NCBI GenBank assembly: GCA_037145635.1
Contig: JBBCXB010000001.1
Span: 372,001 to 436,000, forward strand
Direction: 5' to 3'
DNA from: JAATFS01 sp037145635
Lineage (GTDB): Bacteria; Pseudomonadota; Gammaproteobacteria; Xanthomonadales; Xanthomonadaceae
DNA length: 64,000 nucleotides
Notes under the pieces: model-generated
Database searches by the model: none
Told to the model about the DNA's origin: nothing
Seen by the model: the letters and a program-made list of their open reading frames with translations, nothing else
Program-made: the position numbers and the translations under genes
In this document: piece after piece, positions 16,777 through 25,422 of the stretch
Numbering within the stretch: the first letter of the stretch is position 1
How the letters are laid out: every line of letters begins with the position of its first letter

Positions 16777-18837
16777 ATGTCGCTCCTTGCCGAAGCCAGC
16801 CGCGATGCCCTCAGCGAGGGCGGCGCGCTCGCACGCCAGCTGGCCTCGTTCGCGCCGCGCGCGGCGCAGCTGCGGCTGACCGAGGCCATCGCCGAGGCCT
16901 TCGAGCAACGCGAGGTGCTGCTGGCCGAGGCCGGCACCGGCACCGGCAAGACCTACGCCTACCTGGTGCCGGCGCTGCTGTCGGGACTGAAGACCATCGT
17001 CTCCACCGGCACCCGCGCCCTGCAGGACCAGCTCTACCACCGCGACCTGCCGCGGGTGCGGGCCGCGCTCGGCATCGGCCTGCGCAGCGCGCTGCTCAAG
17101 GGACGGGCCAACTACCTGTGCCGCTACCGGCTGCAGCAGGCGCGCGGCGAGCCGCGGCTGGCGAACGGGCTGTCCGCGACGCCCGAGCAGGTCTCGCAGT
17201 TCCAGCGCGTGGTGGCCTGGAGCGGGCGCACCCAGTTCGGCGACATGGCCGAGCTGGAGGCGCTGCCGGACGACTCGCCGCTGTTGCCGCTGGTGACCTC
17301 CACGGTCGACAACTGCCTGGGCAACGAGTGCCCGTTCTACGAGGACTGCTTCGTGGTCCAGGCGCGCCAGCGTGCGCAGGCGGCCGACGTGGTGGTGGTC
17401 AACCACCACCTGCTGCTGGCGGACCTGGCGCTCAAGCAGGAGGGGTTCGGCGAGATCCTGCCCGGCGCGCAGGCGTTCGTGATCGACGAGGCGCACCAGT
17501 TGCCGGAGCTGGCCGCCAATTTCTTCGGCGAGAGCTTCGGCATGCGCCCGTGGCAGGAGCTGGCCCGCGACTGCATGACCGAGTCGCGGCGGGTGGCCGG
17601 TGCGCAGGCGGCGCTGCAGGAGCCGGTGGCCGCGCTGGACGATGCCCTGCGCGAGTTGCGGGCGGGCATGGAGGGGCTGCCGCCGCGCGGCACCCAGTGG
17701 CGCGCGCTGGCCAAGCCGCAGGTGCGCGAGGGCTTCGATGCGGTGATGGCGGCGCTGGCGCGGCTGGGCCAGACGCTGCAGCCGCTGCGCCAGGCCTCGC
17801 CCGGGTTCGACGCCTGCGCGGCGCGCGCGCAGGACGCGCTGGGCCGGCTCGCGCACTGGCTCGGCGAGGCGCCCGGCTCGGGCCTGGCGGCGGCGAGCTG
17901 GGACGAGCTGCCCGGCGACGACGGCGAGGGCGACCCGGCGCCGCAGACGCCGGCCGCGGCGGCCGACTCGGACGTGCTGTGGTACGAGCTGAGCCCACGC
18001 GGCTTCCGCTGCCAGCGCACGCCGCTGGACGTCTCCGGTCCGTTGCGCGCGCACCGCGAGAAGTCGCACGCCGCCTGGGTGTTCACCTCGGCGACCCTGG
18101 CGGTGGGCGGCGACTTCGAGCACATCGCCCAGCGCCTGGGGCTCACCGACCCGGTGACGCTGCTGCAGCCGAGCCCGTTCGAATGGGAGCGCCAGGCGCT
18201 GTGCTACCTGCCGCCGGCGCTGCCAGACCCGACCGCGCGCGGCTACGGGACCGCGCTGATCGCGGCGGTGACGCCGGTGCTGACCGCCTCCGACGGCCGC
18301 GCGTTCCTGCTGTTCGCCTCGCACCGCGCGCTGCGCGAGGCCGCCGAGGCGCTGCGCGACGGCCCGTGGCCGCTGTTCGTGCAGGGCGAGGCGCCGCGCG
18401 CGACGCTGCTGCAGCGCTTCCGCGAGTCCGGCAACGGCGTGCTGCTGGGCTCGGCGAGCTTTCGCGAGGGCGTGGACGTGGTCGGCGACGCGCTGAGCGT
18501 GGTGGTGATCGACAAGCTGCCGTTCGCCGCGCCGGACGACCCGGTCTACGAAGCGCGGCTGGACGCGATCCGCCGCGACGGCGGCAACCCGTTCCGCGAC
18601 GAGCAGCTGCCGCAGGCGGTGATCGCGCTCAAGCAGGGCGTGGGCCGGCTGATCCGCAGCGAGGGCGACCGCGGCGTGCTGGTGCTGTGCGATCCCCGGC
18701 TGCTGTCCAAGTCCTACGGCCGAGTGTTCCTCGGCTCGCTGCCGCCGTTCGCGCGCACGCGCGACATCGGCGACGTCCGGCGCTTCTTCGGCGCGCCGGA
18801 CGCCGCTTCCGCAGCACCATCGCCGCCGGTCACCTGA
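16777..18837 (+). CDS. yoaA: YoaA/DinG-family ATP-dependent DNA helicase with iron-sulfur cluster
   Basis: The 686-residue protein is an XPD-like superfamily 2 helicase. It has Walker A in LLAEAGTGTGKTYAYLVPAL (about residue 50), a DEAH box in VIDEAHQLPELA, and motif VI in KQGVGRLIRSEGDRG. Four cysteines between Walker A and the DEAH box (ANYLCRYR, then VDNCLGNECPFYEDC) are placed to bind a 4Fe-4S cluster. In E. coli YoaA works with the polymerase III chi subunit in DNA damage tolerance, and DinG resolves R-loops and G-quadruplexes; this protein is closer in size to YoaA. It stands alone, ahead of a 760-bp repeat-rich gap. Confidence 0.88.
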   Translation: MSLLAEASRDALSEGGALARQLASFAPRAAQLRLTEAIAEAFEQREVLLAEAGTGTGKTYAYLVPALLSGLKTIVSTGTRALQDQLYHRDLPRVRAALGIGLRSALLKGRANYLCRYRLQQARGEPRLANGLSATPEQVSQFQRVVAWSGRTQFGDMAELEALPDDSPLLPLVTSTVDNCLGNECPFYEDCFVVQARQRAQAADVVVVNHHLLLADLALKQEGFGEILPGAQAFVIDEAHQLPELAANFFGESFGMRPWQELARDCMTESRRVAGAQAALQEPVAALDDALRELRAGMEGLPPRGTQWRALAKPQVREGFDAVMAALARLGQTLQPLRQASPGFDACAARAQDALGRLAHWLGEAPGSGLAAASWDELPGDDGEGDPAPQTPAAAADSDVLWYELSPRGFRCQRTPLDVSGPLRAHREKSHAAWVFTSATLAVGGDFEHIAQRLGLTDPVTLLQPSPFEWERQALCYLPPALPDPTARGYGTALIAAVTPVLTASDGRAFLLFASHRALREAAEALRDGPWPLFVQGEAPRATLLQRFRESGNGVLLGSASFREGVDVVGDALSVVVIDKLPFAAPDDPVYEARLDAIRRDGGNPFRDEQLPQAVIALKQGVGRLIRSEGDRGVLVLCDPRLLSKSYGRVFLGSLPPFARTRDIGDVRRFFGAPDAASAAPSPPVT

Positions 18838-18983
18838 CCGACCGCGGGTCGCCGCGGCTCCCGTTCACGCACGCAGCAGCCGGTTCCCTTCCCCGTGCGT
18901 GGAGGTCCGGTTCCTTGCCGCCGGAAGACGTGCGTTTCCTATCGGGCGGGGTTCGGGGGCATGTCTGGGTGGGGCCGGCATTG

Positions 18984-19074
18984 GGGATTGAGGATTGAGG
19001 ATTGAGGATTGAGGATTGAGGATTGAGGATTAGGGATTAGGGATTAGGGATTAGGGATTAGGGATTAGGGATGG
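18984..19074. repeat. 7-bp tandem repeat, about 12 copies, GGGATTG/GGGATTA type
   Basis: One unit GGGATTG, five AGGATTG (18991-19025), one AGGATTA, five GGGATTA (19033-19067) and a partial unit follow each other without interruption. The switch from the G to the A form halfway suggests two expansions. The G-rich strand of the second half resembles telomere-like repeats and could form a G-quadruplex. Confidence 0.9.
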
Positions 19075-19209
19075 GCGAGTCGCGGGTGGATGGCGGCGGC
19101 TCGATCTTGGACGCGACCGGACCTGTCCGTGGAAGCGCGTCTCCTTTCTGACCCTGGCATCCCGCTCCCTTTTCCTGCCGGTGTAGGCCTACGTGGGCGA
19201 CCTGCGGAA

Positions 19210-19320
19210 GCCCGCTCTCTTCGCCGGGTACGGAAGCCATCCTCTTCCTTCCGCATGCGGAAACCGTCCTCTTCCTTCCGCATGCGGGAGCTATTCTCCT
19301 CCTCCCGCATGCGGGAGCTC
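19210..19320. repeat. 27-bp minisatellite with palindromic CCGCATGCGG core
   Basis: GCATGC cores occur at 19253, 19280 and 19307, exactly 27 bp apart; a degenerate fourth copy (CCGGGTACGG) sits 27 bp before the first. Between cores lie CT-rich stretches. Each core is a self-complementary 10-mer. Translated on the plus strand it gives a repeating nine-residue motif, but I do not regard that as coding. Confidence 0.75.
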
Positions 19321-19378
19321 GCCACCGTCTCCCCCCGTGTGGATGCCAGCTTCCTCCTCCCGCCTTCGGATGCCAGTT

Positions 19379-19490
19379 CCCTTCTCCCGCTTGCGGGAGA
19401 AGGTGGCGCGAAGCGCCGGATGAGGGTGAGCTCGTGCAGTCCACCGCCCCCGCCGCCCTTCGGGCACCTTTCCCCGCGAGAGGGGGCAGG
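19379..19490. repeat. REP-like palindrome pair (BIME-like)
   Basis: The left element has a perfect stem CTTCTCCCGC / GCGGGAGAAG (19381-19402), a second stem GGCGC-GAA-GCGCC, then CGGATGAGGG. The right element (about 19450-19489) is the same type in opposite orientation: CCGCCC, GCCC-TTC-GGGC, then ACCTTTCCCCGCGAG. The same family recurs at 52.5 kb and 55.3-55.7 kb. Confidence 0.8.
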
Positions 19491-19597
19491 GATTCGCGGC
19501 GCAGGGCCGGGGATCGGGAGGCCGCGCAGTCGGGCGAGGGCGGCGCGGTGGTAAGCTGCCGCGTTCGTTTCCTGGCCGCCGGCCTGCCTCTACGTCG

Positions 19598-20299
19598 ATG
19601 AAACTGCTCGCCTTCGAGACCTCCACCGAAGCCTGCTCCGTGGCCGTCCATGTCGATGGCCGGGTGCTGGAGCGCTTCGAGATCGCCCCGCGCCGCCATG
19701 CCGAGCTGGCACTGCCGTGGGCCGAACAGCTGCTCGCCGAGGCCGGTATCGGCCGCCGCCAGCTCGATGCGGTCGCGGTCGGGCGCGGCCCGGGCGCATT
19801 CACCGGCGTCCGCCTGGCGATCGGACTGGCGCAGGGCATCGCACTGGGCCTGGACCTGCCGGTGATCGCGGTCTCCACGCTGCAGGTGCTCGCGCGGCGC
19901 GCGCCGGCGGAGGCGTCGCGGGTGCTGGCCAGCATCGATGCGCGCATGGGCGAGGTCTACGCCGGTGCGTTCGTGCGTGCTGGCGGCGAGTGGGTGGCCG
20001 CCGCACCGGAGCGGCTGGAGGCGCCGCAGGCGCTGGCACTGCCGGACGACGGGCCGCCCTGGTTCGGCGTGGGCACCGGCTGGGCGGCGGCCGAGGCGCT
20101 GCTGCAGGCCCGCTTCGCCGCACGGCTGGCCGGCGTCGACGCCGGCGCGCTGCCGCATGCGGCGGACCTGGCCGCGCTCGCGGTGCTGGCGTTCGCGCGG
20201 GGCGAGGCGGTGGCGCCGGAACGGGTCGAGCCCGCCTACCTGCGCAACAACGTGGCGCTGACGCTGGCCGAACAGCAGGCACAGCGGGCAGCGCGGTGA
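19598..20299 (+). CDS. tsaB: tRNA t6A biosynthesis protein TsaB
   Basis: The 233-residue protein starts MKLLAFETSTEACSVAV, the ASKHA-fold signature of TsaB, and has GRGPGAFTGVRLAIGLAQG at about residues 62-80. TsaB pairs with TsaD and TsaE to put threonylcarbamoyl on A37 of ANN-decoding tRNAs, an essential modification. The zinc/iron-binding residues of TsaD are absent, as expected for TsaB. The stop overlaps the GTG start of the ADP-ribosylglycohydrolase gene by 4 bp (GTGA), so translation of the two is probably coupled. Confidence 0.92.
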   Translation: MKLLAFETSTEACSVAVHVDGRVLERFEIAPRRHAELALPWAEQLLAEAGIGRRQLDAVAVGRGPGAFTGVRLAIGLAQGIALGLDLPVIAVSTLQVLARRAPAEASRVLASIDARMGEVYAGAFVRAGGEWVAAAPERLEAPQALALPDDGPPWFGVGTGWAAAEALLQARFAARLAGVDAGALPHAADLAALAVLAFARGEAVAPERVEPAYLRNNVALTLAEQQAQRAAR

Positions 20300-21216
20300 G
20301 CGTGGACGTGGACGTGGCGGAGCGTGCGCGCTTCCGCGGCTGCCTGCTGGGGCTGGCGGTCGGCGATGCGCTCGGCACCACGCTGGAGTTCCGCGCGCCC
20401 GGCAGCTTCGCGCCGATCGACGACCTGCTCGGGGGCGGCCCGTTCGCGTTGCGCGCCGGGCAATGGACCGACGACACCTCGATGGCGCTGTGCCTGGCAC
20501 ACAGCCTGCTGTACCGGCGCGGCTTCGACCCGGTCGACCAGATGAACCGCTATTGCAACTGGTATCGCCACGGCTACCTCAGCAGCACCGGCGAATGCTT
20601 CGACATCGGCAACACCGTGCGCCAGGCGCTGGAGCGCTACCTGCAAGGCGGCCCGGCCTTCAGCGGCAGCGACGATCCGCGCGCCGCCGGCAACGGCTCG
20701 CTGATGCGGCTGGCGCCGGTGGCGATGTACTACGCGCGGCGCCCGCAGGTCCTGGGCGAGCGCGCGGCCGACAGCTCGCGCACCACCCACGCCGCCGCCG
20801 AGGCGGTGGATGCCTGCCGGCTGTTCGCGTTCCAGTTGCGGGCGGCCCTGCTCGGCGGCGACCGCGACCAGGTGCTGCAGGCCCAGGGCGAGGTGCCGGT
20901 GACCCCGGCGCTGCGCGCCCTGGCGGCGCGCGACCACGCCGCCGTGCCGGTCGCGCGCATCCGCGGCACCGGCTACGTGGTCGATGCGCTGTCGGCGGCG
21001 CTGTGGTGCTTCGCCACCACCGACAGTTTCGCCGAGGCGGTGCTGCGCGCCGCCAACCTGGGCGACGACGCCGACACCACCGCGGCGATCTGCGGCCAGC
21101 TGGCCGGCGCCTACTACGGGCTCGACGGGATTCCCGCGGCCTGGCGCGAGCGGGTGCAGGACGCGGAGGCCATCGTCGCGCTGGCCGATGGATTGCACGC
21201 CGCCGCCACCGCCTGA
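20296..21216 (+). CDS. ADP-ribosylglycohydrolase (DraG/ARH family)
   Basis: The 306-residue enzyme belongs to the ADP-ribosylhydrolase fold that removes ADP-ribose from proteins or nucleic acids using two Mg ions. Metal-binding motifs are intact: GLAVGDALGTTLE near the N-terminus, GQWTDDTSMAL (about residue 54-64), and ANLGDDADTTAAICGQLAGA near the C-terminus. NGSLMRLAPVA in the middle is also typical. The GTG start overlaps the tsaB stop, and it is followed by a small gap before the convergent receptor gene. No ADP-ribosyltransferase is seen nearby, so the substrate is unknown; it could be arginine-linked protein modification or a nucleic-acid end. Confidence 0.87.
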   Translation: MSVDVDVAERARFRGCLLGLAVGDALGTTLEFRAPGSFAPIDDLLGGGPFALRAGQWTDDTSMALCLAHSLLYRRGFDPVDQMNRYCNWYRHGYLSSTGECFDIGNTVRQALERYLQGGPAFSGSDDPRAAGNGSLMRLAPVAMYYARRPQVLGERAADSSRTTHAAAEAVDACRLFAFQLRAALLGGDRDQVLQAQGEVPVTPALRALAARDHAAVPVARIRGTGYVVDALSAALWCFATTDSFAEAVLRAANLGDDADTTAAICGQLAGAYYGLDGIPAAWRERVQDAEAIVALADGLHAAATA

Positions 21217-21373
21217 GTCGGTTGCGCCAGGCCGCCCGGTGACGGTATCGCGCGCCGGGCCCGACGCCGCTCGCGTGCGGCCTGGCCGGTGGCACGCCGG
21301 CGTGCATGCCCCGGACGCGGGGGGAGAACACGGCGCGGCGGCTCCGTCGGCCGGGGCCGCCGCGCGCGCGGGC

Positions 21374-24367
21374 TCAGTAGTCGTAGCTGACGCTCAACCG
21401 CAGCGATCGTGGCGCCTGGCGCAGCGAGGCGGCGCCGTACAGCGGGTCGGCCTGGCCCGGATTGGTCTCCGAGTAGGGGTATTTCCACAGCGTGGCCTGG
21501 CTGTTGAAGACGTTGAACACGTCCAGGTTGAAGGCCAGCTTGTGGTCGGCCGCCGCCGGCCGCCAGGCCACCCCCAGGTCCAGCTGCTTCAGCCACGGCA
21601 GCCGTCCCTGGCTGCCCGGGGGCGCCGGCTGGCCCTGGTAGTAGTGGTAGGCGATGCCGTAGCCGGCCGGATCGCTCTGGTTGGCGCCGTACGAGCCGAG
21701 CGCGCTGAAGGGGGTGCCCGATTCCAGCCGCAGGTTGGCCGACACCAGCCACTGCGGCGTGAGCTGGTAGTAGCCGTGCAGCTTGAACTGGTGGGTCTTG
21801 TCGTTGCTCTGCGGGCCGTTGCTGTACTCCATCAGCTCGGCGTAGTCCCAGGACCGGGTGGTGGATACCGCAGTCTGCCCGATGCCCGACAGCAACTGGC
21901 CTTCGGTGGTGCCGTAGCTGCGCGACCAGGTGTAGTCGACGCGCCCGTACCAGCGCTGGTCGAACGGATGCTCCAGCGACAGGTTGAGCGAATAGTAGTT
22001 GCGCTTGAAGGCCGGGAAGCCGAGTTCGGCGTTGCTCAGCGGCACGCTGACGTAGTTGCCGGCGGTGTCCACCAGGGTGAAGGTGTTGGCCCGCCCGGGA
22101 TTGATCAGCCAGCAGCTGACCGGGTTGCTGTCCTTGGTGACGTCGTAGCCGAGCGAGGAGGACTTGGCGAGCACCCGTTCGATGTCGCAGTAGTCGTCGA
22201 CGCCGCTGCGCAGGATCCGGTAGGTGGCCTTGGCGCCGTATACCCATTGGTCGCCCAGGGCCTTGCTGAAGCCGAGGATGAACTCGTCCTGGTAGGACGG
22301 CTCGATGCCCTGGGTCGCGACGGTCTTCGGATCGGGCAGGACGCCGTAGTAGTTGTTGACCGAGACCGCATCGGAGATTTGGGTCAGGTCGGTGGGATAG
22401 CCGTTGGCGTCGATGCCGCCGTAGGTGTAGTAGGTCGAGGTCGCCAGGGTGGCGCCGGCGGCGTTGAACGCGGGGTTGAGCGGCAGCGCCAGGTAGTAGC
22501 GGCCGGCGTTGCCGAACACCTTGAAGCGGCCGTCGCCCTGGACGTCCCAGGCGAAGCCCAGGCGCGGCGCCCACTGCCCGCTGGTCTGCTTGATGTACGC
22601 GTCGCCGTCGCGGTTGTAGTTGGTGAACTGGTCCAGGCGCAGGCCGAGGCTGAGCAGCAGGCGGTCGGTGACCTGCCAGTTGTCCTCGACATATTGCGCG
22701 CGCTGCGCCGAACGCACCGAGGCCAGGGCGCTGTAGACGTACCTGCTCACGTAGTAGCCGTCCTCGCCGTTGGCGTAGCCGCCGGTCGCCGGTACGCCGA
22801 GGTCGGGGCTGATCGCCACGTTGGGATTGGACTTGCCGTAGATCCAGTAGTAACCGTCGCCCGAGGCGACCGAGCCGCGGTTGAGCGCGCGCGCGTTCTG
22901 GTTGTCGATGCCGAGCGTGAGGCTGTGGTTGCCGATGACGTAGTTCAGGTCCAGCCGCAGGTTGTCGGTGCGGTTGCCGCGGTCCGGATCGACCAGCAAC
23001 GAGGTGGTCTGCGCGTTGGTGATCGGCGTTCCGCCGGTATAGGCCGGATTCTGGTACGAAGTGCCGGAGAGGTAGGTCAGCGCGTCGCTGTATGCCGGAG
23101 TGCTGGTGTAGTCGTCGGTCCGCTGCCGGCCGTACTGCGCGCTGAAGGTCAGGCGGTCGGTGAGGTAGCCGGTGTACTTGGCGGTCCACAGGCTGCCGCC
23201 GGTCTTGGTGGTGTTGGCGCTGCCGCGCAGGCTGCCGACCTGGCGGTCGCCGTAGTCGTAGTTGTAGTAGTTGCCACGGGTGAGGTAGCGGCTGGAGGCG
23301 CCGGTGATCTCCAGCAGCTGGCTGTCGCTGATGTTCCAGTCGAGCTTGGCGTACCAGCTGGGGCGGCGGTAGCGGTAGTCGTAGTAGTGGTTGGTGTCCT
23401 CGACGCTGTAGACCTTGTGGCCTTCCTGGCGCTGCAGTTCGTAGGAGCCGAAGAAGAACAGCCGGTCCTGGATCAGCGGGCCGCCGGCGTAGAGGCTCTG
23501 GGTCGTCAGCGACGAGTCGTTCTCGCTGTCCGGCCGGTACAGCGCGCCGTCGCCGGGGTAGTACACGTCCTTCTGCGACGCGCGCAGGCCGCCCGGTTCC
23601 CAGATCGCCTGGCCGCCGAAGTGCCACTCGTTGGTGCCGCGCTTGCCGACCGCATTGATCACGCCGCCGTCGGAGCGCCCGTACTTGGCGCTGTAGCCGC
23701 CGGTGTAGACCTCGAGCTGGTCGATGCTGCCGTAGGGCAGGGTCAGGCCGCCCAGCCCGCGCAACGGATCGGTGGTGTTGAAGCCGTTGATGTAATAGGC
23801 GTTCTCCGCCGCGGAAGAACCGCCGAAGCTGACCAGCTGGCTGCCGGTCGGGCCGACGTAGGTGCCGCTGCCGCTGTTGCCGGTGACGCCGGGCGCGAGC
23901 TGTGCGATCGCCTCGGACGAGCGCCCCAGCGGCAGGCGCTGCAGTTGCTCGGCGGTGACCACGGTGCGCGAGTCGACGCTGCTGATGTCGATCGCGGCGG
24001 CGGCGCGGTCGGCAGTGACCCGGACGCCATCGAGCTCGGCGATGCCGGCGAAGGAGACGTCGGTGCTGGCGCCGACGGTCAGGCCGACGTTGTCGCGGCT
24101 CTGCAGGGTCGCGCCGGTGGCGTCCTTGGCGGTCACGGAGTACGTCCCGAGGGGGAGCTGGGTGATCGCGTAACGGCCGCGGGCGTCGACCTCCACCTCG
24201 CGGCTCAGGCCGGTATCGCTGCGGACCAGCACGCGGCGGGCATCGGGCGGGGCCTGGCCGGCAATGGCGCCGGTGGTGGACTGGGCGAGAACGGAGGGGG
24301 CGAAGGCGGCGAACCCCAATGCCAGCGCGAGCGCGCTGGGCCGCAGGGTGGTGCGGATGGCTTTCAT
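21374..24367 (-). CDS. TonB-dependent receptor, Oar-like (CarboxypepD_reg + plug + beta-barrel)
   Basis: The 997-residue outer-membrane protein has a Sec signal peptide cut after SVLAQ (about residue 29). A carboxypeptidase-regulatory-like beta-sandwich follows (about 30-120; GRYAITQLPLGTYSV). Next come a plug domain (about 130-240; ENAYYINGFNTTDPLRGLGG, IDQLEVYTGGYSAKYGRSDG) and a long 22-strand-type barrel ending in aromatic SVSYDY, the usual Bam signal. No TonB box with clear consensus is visible. This is the Oar-type class, often involved in protein or peptide import or in adhesion, rather than a classical siderophore receptor. Start: ATG at 24365-24367; an upstream ATG adds 17 residues before the signal peptide and was rejected. 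tonB lies just upstream in the same direction. Confidence 0.87.
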   Translation of the reverse strand: MKAIRTTLRPSALALALGFAAFAPSVLAQSTTGAIAGQAPPDARRVLVRSDTGLSREVEVDARGRYAITQLPLGTYSVTAKDATGATLQSRDNVGLTVGASTDVSFAGIAELDGVRVTADRAAAAIDISSVDSRTVVTAEQLQRLPLGRSSEAIAQLAPGVTGNSGSGTYVGPTGSQLVSFGGSSAAENAYYINGFNTTDPLRGLGGLTLPYGSIDQLEVYTGGYSAKYGRSDGGVINAVGKRGTNEWHFGGQAIWEPGGLRASQKDVYYPGDGALYRPDSENDSSLTTQSLYAGGPLIQDRLFFFGSYELQRQEGHKVYSVEDTNHYYDYRYRRPSWYAKLDWNISDSQLLEITGASSRYLTRGNYYNYDYGDRQVGSLRGSANTTKTGGSLWTAKYTGYLTDRLTFSAQYGRQRTDDYTSTPAYSDALTYLSGTSYQNPAYTGGTPITNAQTTSLLVDPDRGNRTDNLRLDLNYVIGNHSLTLGIDNQNARALNRGSVASGDGYYWIYGKSNPNVAISPDLGVPATGGYANGEDGYYVSRYVYSALASVRSAQRAQYVEDNWQVTDRLLLSLGLRLDQFTNYNRDGDAYIKQTSGQWAPRLGFAWDVQGDGRFKVFGNAGRYYLALPLNPAFNAAGATLATSTYYTYGGIDANGYPTDLTQISDAVSVNNYYGVLPDPKTVATQGIEPSYQDEFILGFSKALGDQWVYGAKATYRILRSGVDDYCDIERVLAKSSSLGYDVTKDSNPVSCWLINPGRANTFTLVDTAGNYVSVPLSNAELGFPAFKRNYYSLNLSLEHPFDQRWYGRVDYTWSRSYGTTEGQLLSGIGQTAVSTTRSWDYAELMEYSNGPQSNDKTHQFKLHGYYQLTPQWLVSANLRLESGTPFSALGSYGANQSDPAGYGIAYHYYQGQPAPPGSQGRLPWLKQLDLGVAWRPAAADHKLAFNLDVFNVFNSQATLWKYPYSETNPGQADPLYGAASLRQAPRSLRLSVSYDY

Positions 24368-24480
24368 CGAACGGGCGGACTCGGGTGGAGGGAGGCGGGG
24401 TGGCGTCCTTGCCTCCAACAGCGCGCCTCACGCGTGGGCGTGTCGGTGCGGTGCGGTCCCCAGGCCATTAATCCCGAGCG

Positions 24481-24504
24481 TTCTGCCCATTCAGAAATGT
24501 TCTG
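24481..24504. promoter_or_regulatory. Operator-like inverted repeats upstream of the Oar-like receptor
   Basis: Three copies of a 5-base half site alternate: TTCTG (24481-24485), CAGAA (24492-24496), TTCTG (24500-24504). The last two form a perfect 13-bp inverted repeat with an ATG spacer. The stretch is AT-rich relative to its surroundings and lies about 115-140 bp upstream of the receptor start. A -10-like ATTAAT on the minus strand lies between them. Confidence 0.4.
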
Positions 24505-24552
24505 TCGTTATGACGTCCCCGCCAATCGTCATTTGCCAGGCGGGCGCGCCGC

Positions 24553-25422
24553 TCAGCGGTCGTCCTGCAGCGCGCCGCCGGGCAGGAACAGCCAGGTGCG
24601 CGTGACCTGCAGGATGTCGATGTCGTCCTCGGTGCGCGGCAGCGGCGGGAACGGTTGCGCGAGCTGCACCACGCGCAGCGCGGCGGCATCGAGCAGCGGC
24701 GTGCCGCTGGAGACCAGGACGCGGCTGCTCTCGACGCTGCCGTCGCGGCGCACGCCGACGCTGATCACCACCTTGCCGCCGAGCCGCCGCCGCCGCGCCT
24801 CGTCCGGGTAGTTGAGGTTGCCGACGCGCTCGGCGCGGTCGACCCAGGCGCGCAGGTAGTTGGCGTAGGCGTACTCTCGGGTGCTGGCGGAGACGAACTT
24901 GCGGTTGGGACGCCGGGCGTACTGCTCCGAGCGCAGGTGCACCTCGGCGGCGAGCCGCGCCATCTCGGCGTCGCGCTGCTCGCGCACCGTGTCGGCGGAT
25001 GGCGCGGTCTGCGGGACCGGCTGTGGGGCCGGCAGCCGGTCCTCGCCGCGGCGGCTGGCGACCACCCGGGTCTGCGGCGGCGCCGGTGCCTGCGCCGGGG
25101 TTTCGCGCTGGGCCTGCGGGGCCATCCCGGTGCGCGGCTGCGGCACCACGCCGGGCTGGCTGTCGCGCGGACGGCGCGCGGTGGCGTGGTCGCCGCCGCC
25201 CTGCTGGTTGGCCTGGGCCAGGAAGTCGGCCTGTTTGGGGGTCAGCGCGGTCTGGGTCTGGCTGAAGATGACGTCCAGGGTCGGCACCAGCGGGGCGCTG
25301 TCGCTGACCGCAAAGCCCACGCCCAGGATCAGCACCCCGTGCACCAGCAGCGACAGCGCCAGCGTGGCGGCCAGGCGCTGGCGTTCGTCGATGCGCGGCG
25401 GGGCGGGCGCCGCGGCGCTCAT
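24553..25422 (-). CDS. tonB: Energy transducer TonB
   Basis: The 289-residue protein has one N-terminal membrane anchor (about residues 19-40, LALSLLVHGVLILGVGFAV), including the conserved Ser-x3-His face (SLLVH) that contacts ExbB/ExbD. A long Pro/Gln/Arg periplasmic linker (about 90-170) follows, then a C-terminal TonB domain with YPDEARRRRLGGKVVISVGV and LDAAALRVVQLAQPFPPLP. It delivers proton-motive force to outer-membrane receptors; the Oar-like receptor is the next gene. The ATGA overlap with the gshB stop suggests gshB-tonB cotranscription, an arrangement I recall from other Xanthomonadaceae. No exbBD is present in the window. Confidence 0.9.
   Translation of the reverse strand: MSAAAPAPPRIDERQRLAATLALSLLVHGVLILGVGFAVSDSAPLVPTLDVIFSQTQTALTPKQADFLAQANQQGGGDHATARRPRDSQPGVVPQPRTGMAPQAQRETPAQAPAPPQTRVVASRRGEDRLPAPQPVPQTAPSADTVREQRDAEMARLAAEVHLRSEQYARRPNRKFVSASTREYAYANYLRAWVDRAERVGNLNYPDEARRRRLGGKVVISVGVRRDGSVESSRVLVSSGTPLLDAAALRVVQLAQPFPPLPRTEDDIDILQVTRTWLFLPGGALQDDR

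Larger units (their letters stand above)
18838..19597. other. Repeat-rich intergenic region between yoaA and tsaB
   Basis: No credible gene is present. From left to right it contains a 7-bp tandem array, a 27-bp minisatellite with GCATGC cores, and an inverted pair of REP-like palindromes, each listed separately. About 120 bp just after yoaA and 100 bp before tsaB show nothing notable. Confidence 0.7.

Noticed and set aside
18984..19320. Possible CRISPR array from the tandem repeats
   Set aside because: Units of 7 and 27 bp without unique spacers of constant length and no cas genes.
19090..19554. A 154-codon frame through the minisatellite
   Set aside because: The repeated nine-residue motif simply mirrors the 27-bp DNA repeat, and the frame then enters a REP pair; no ribosome binding site.
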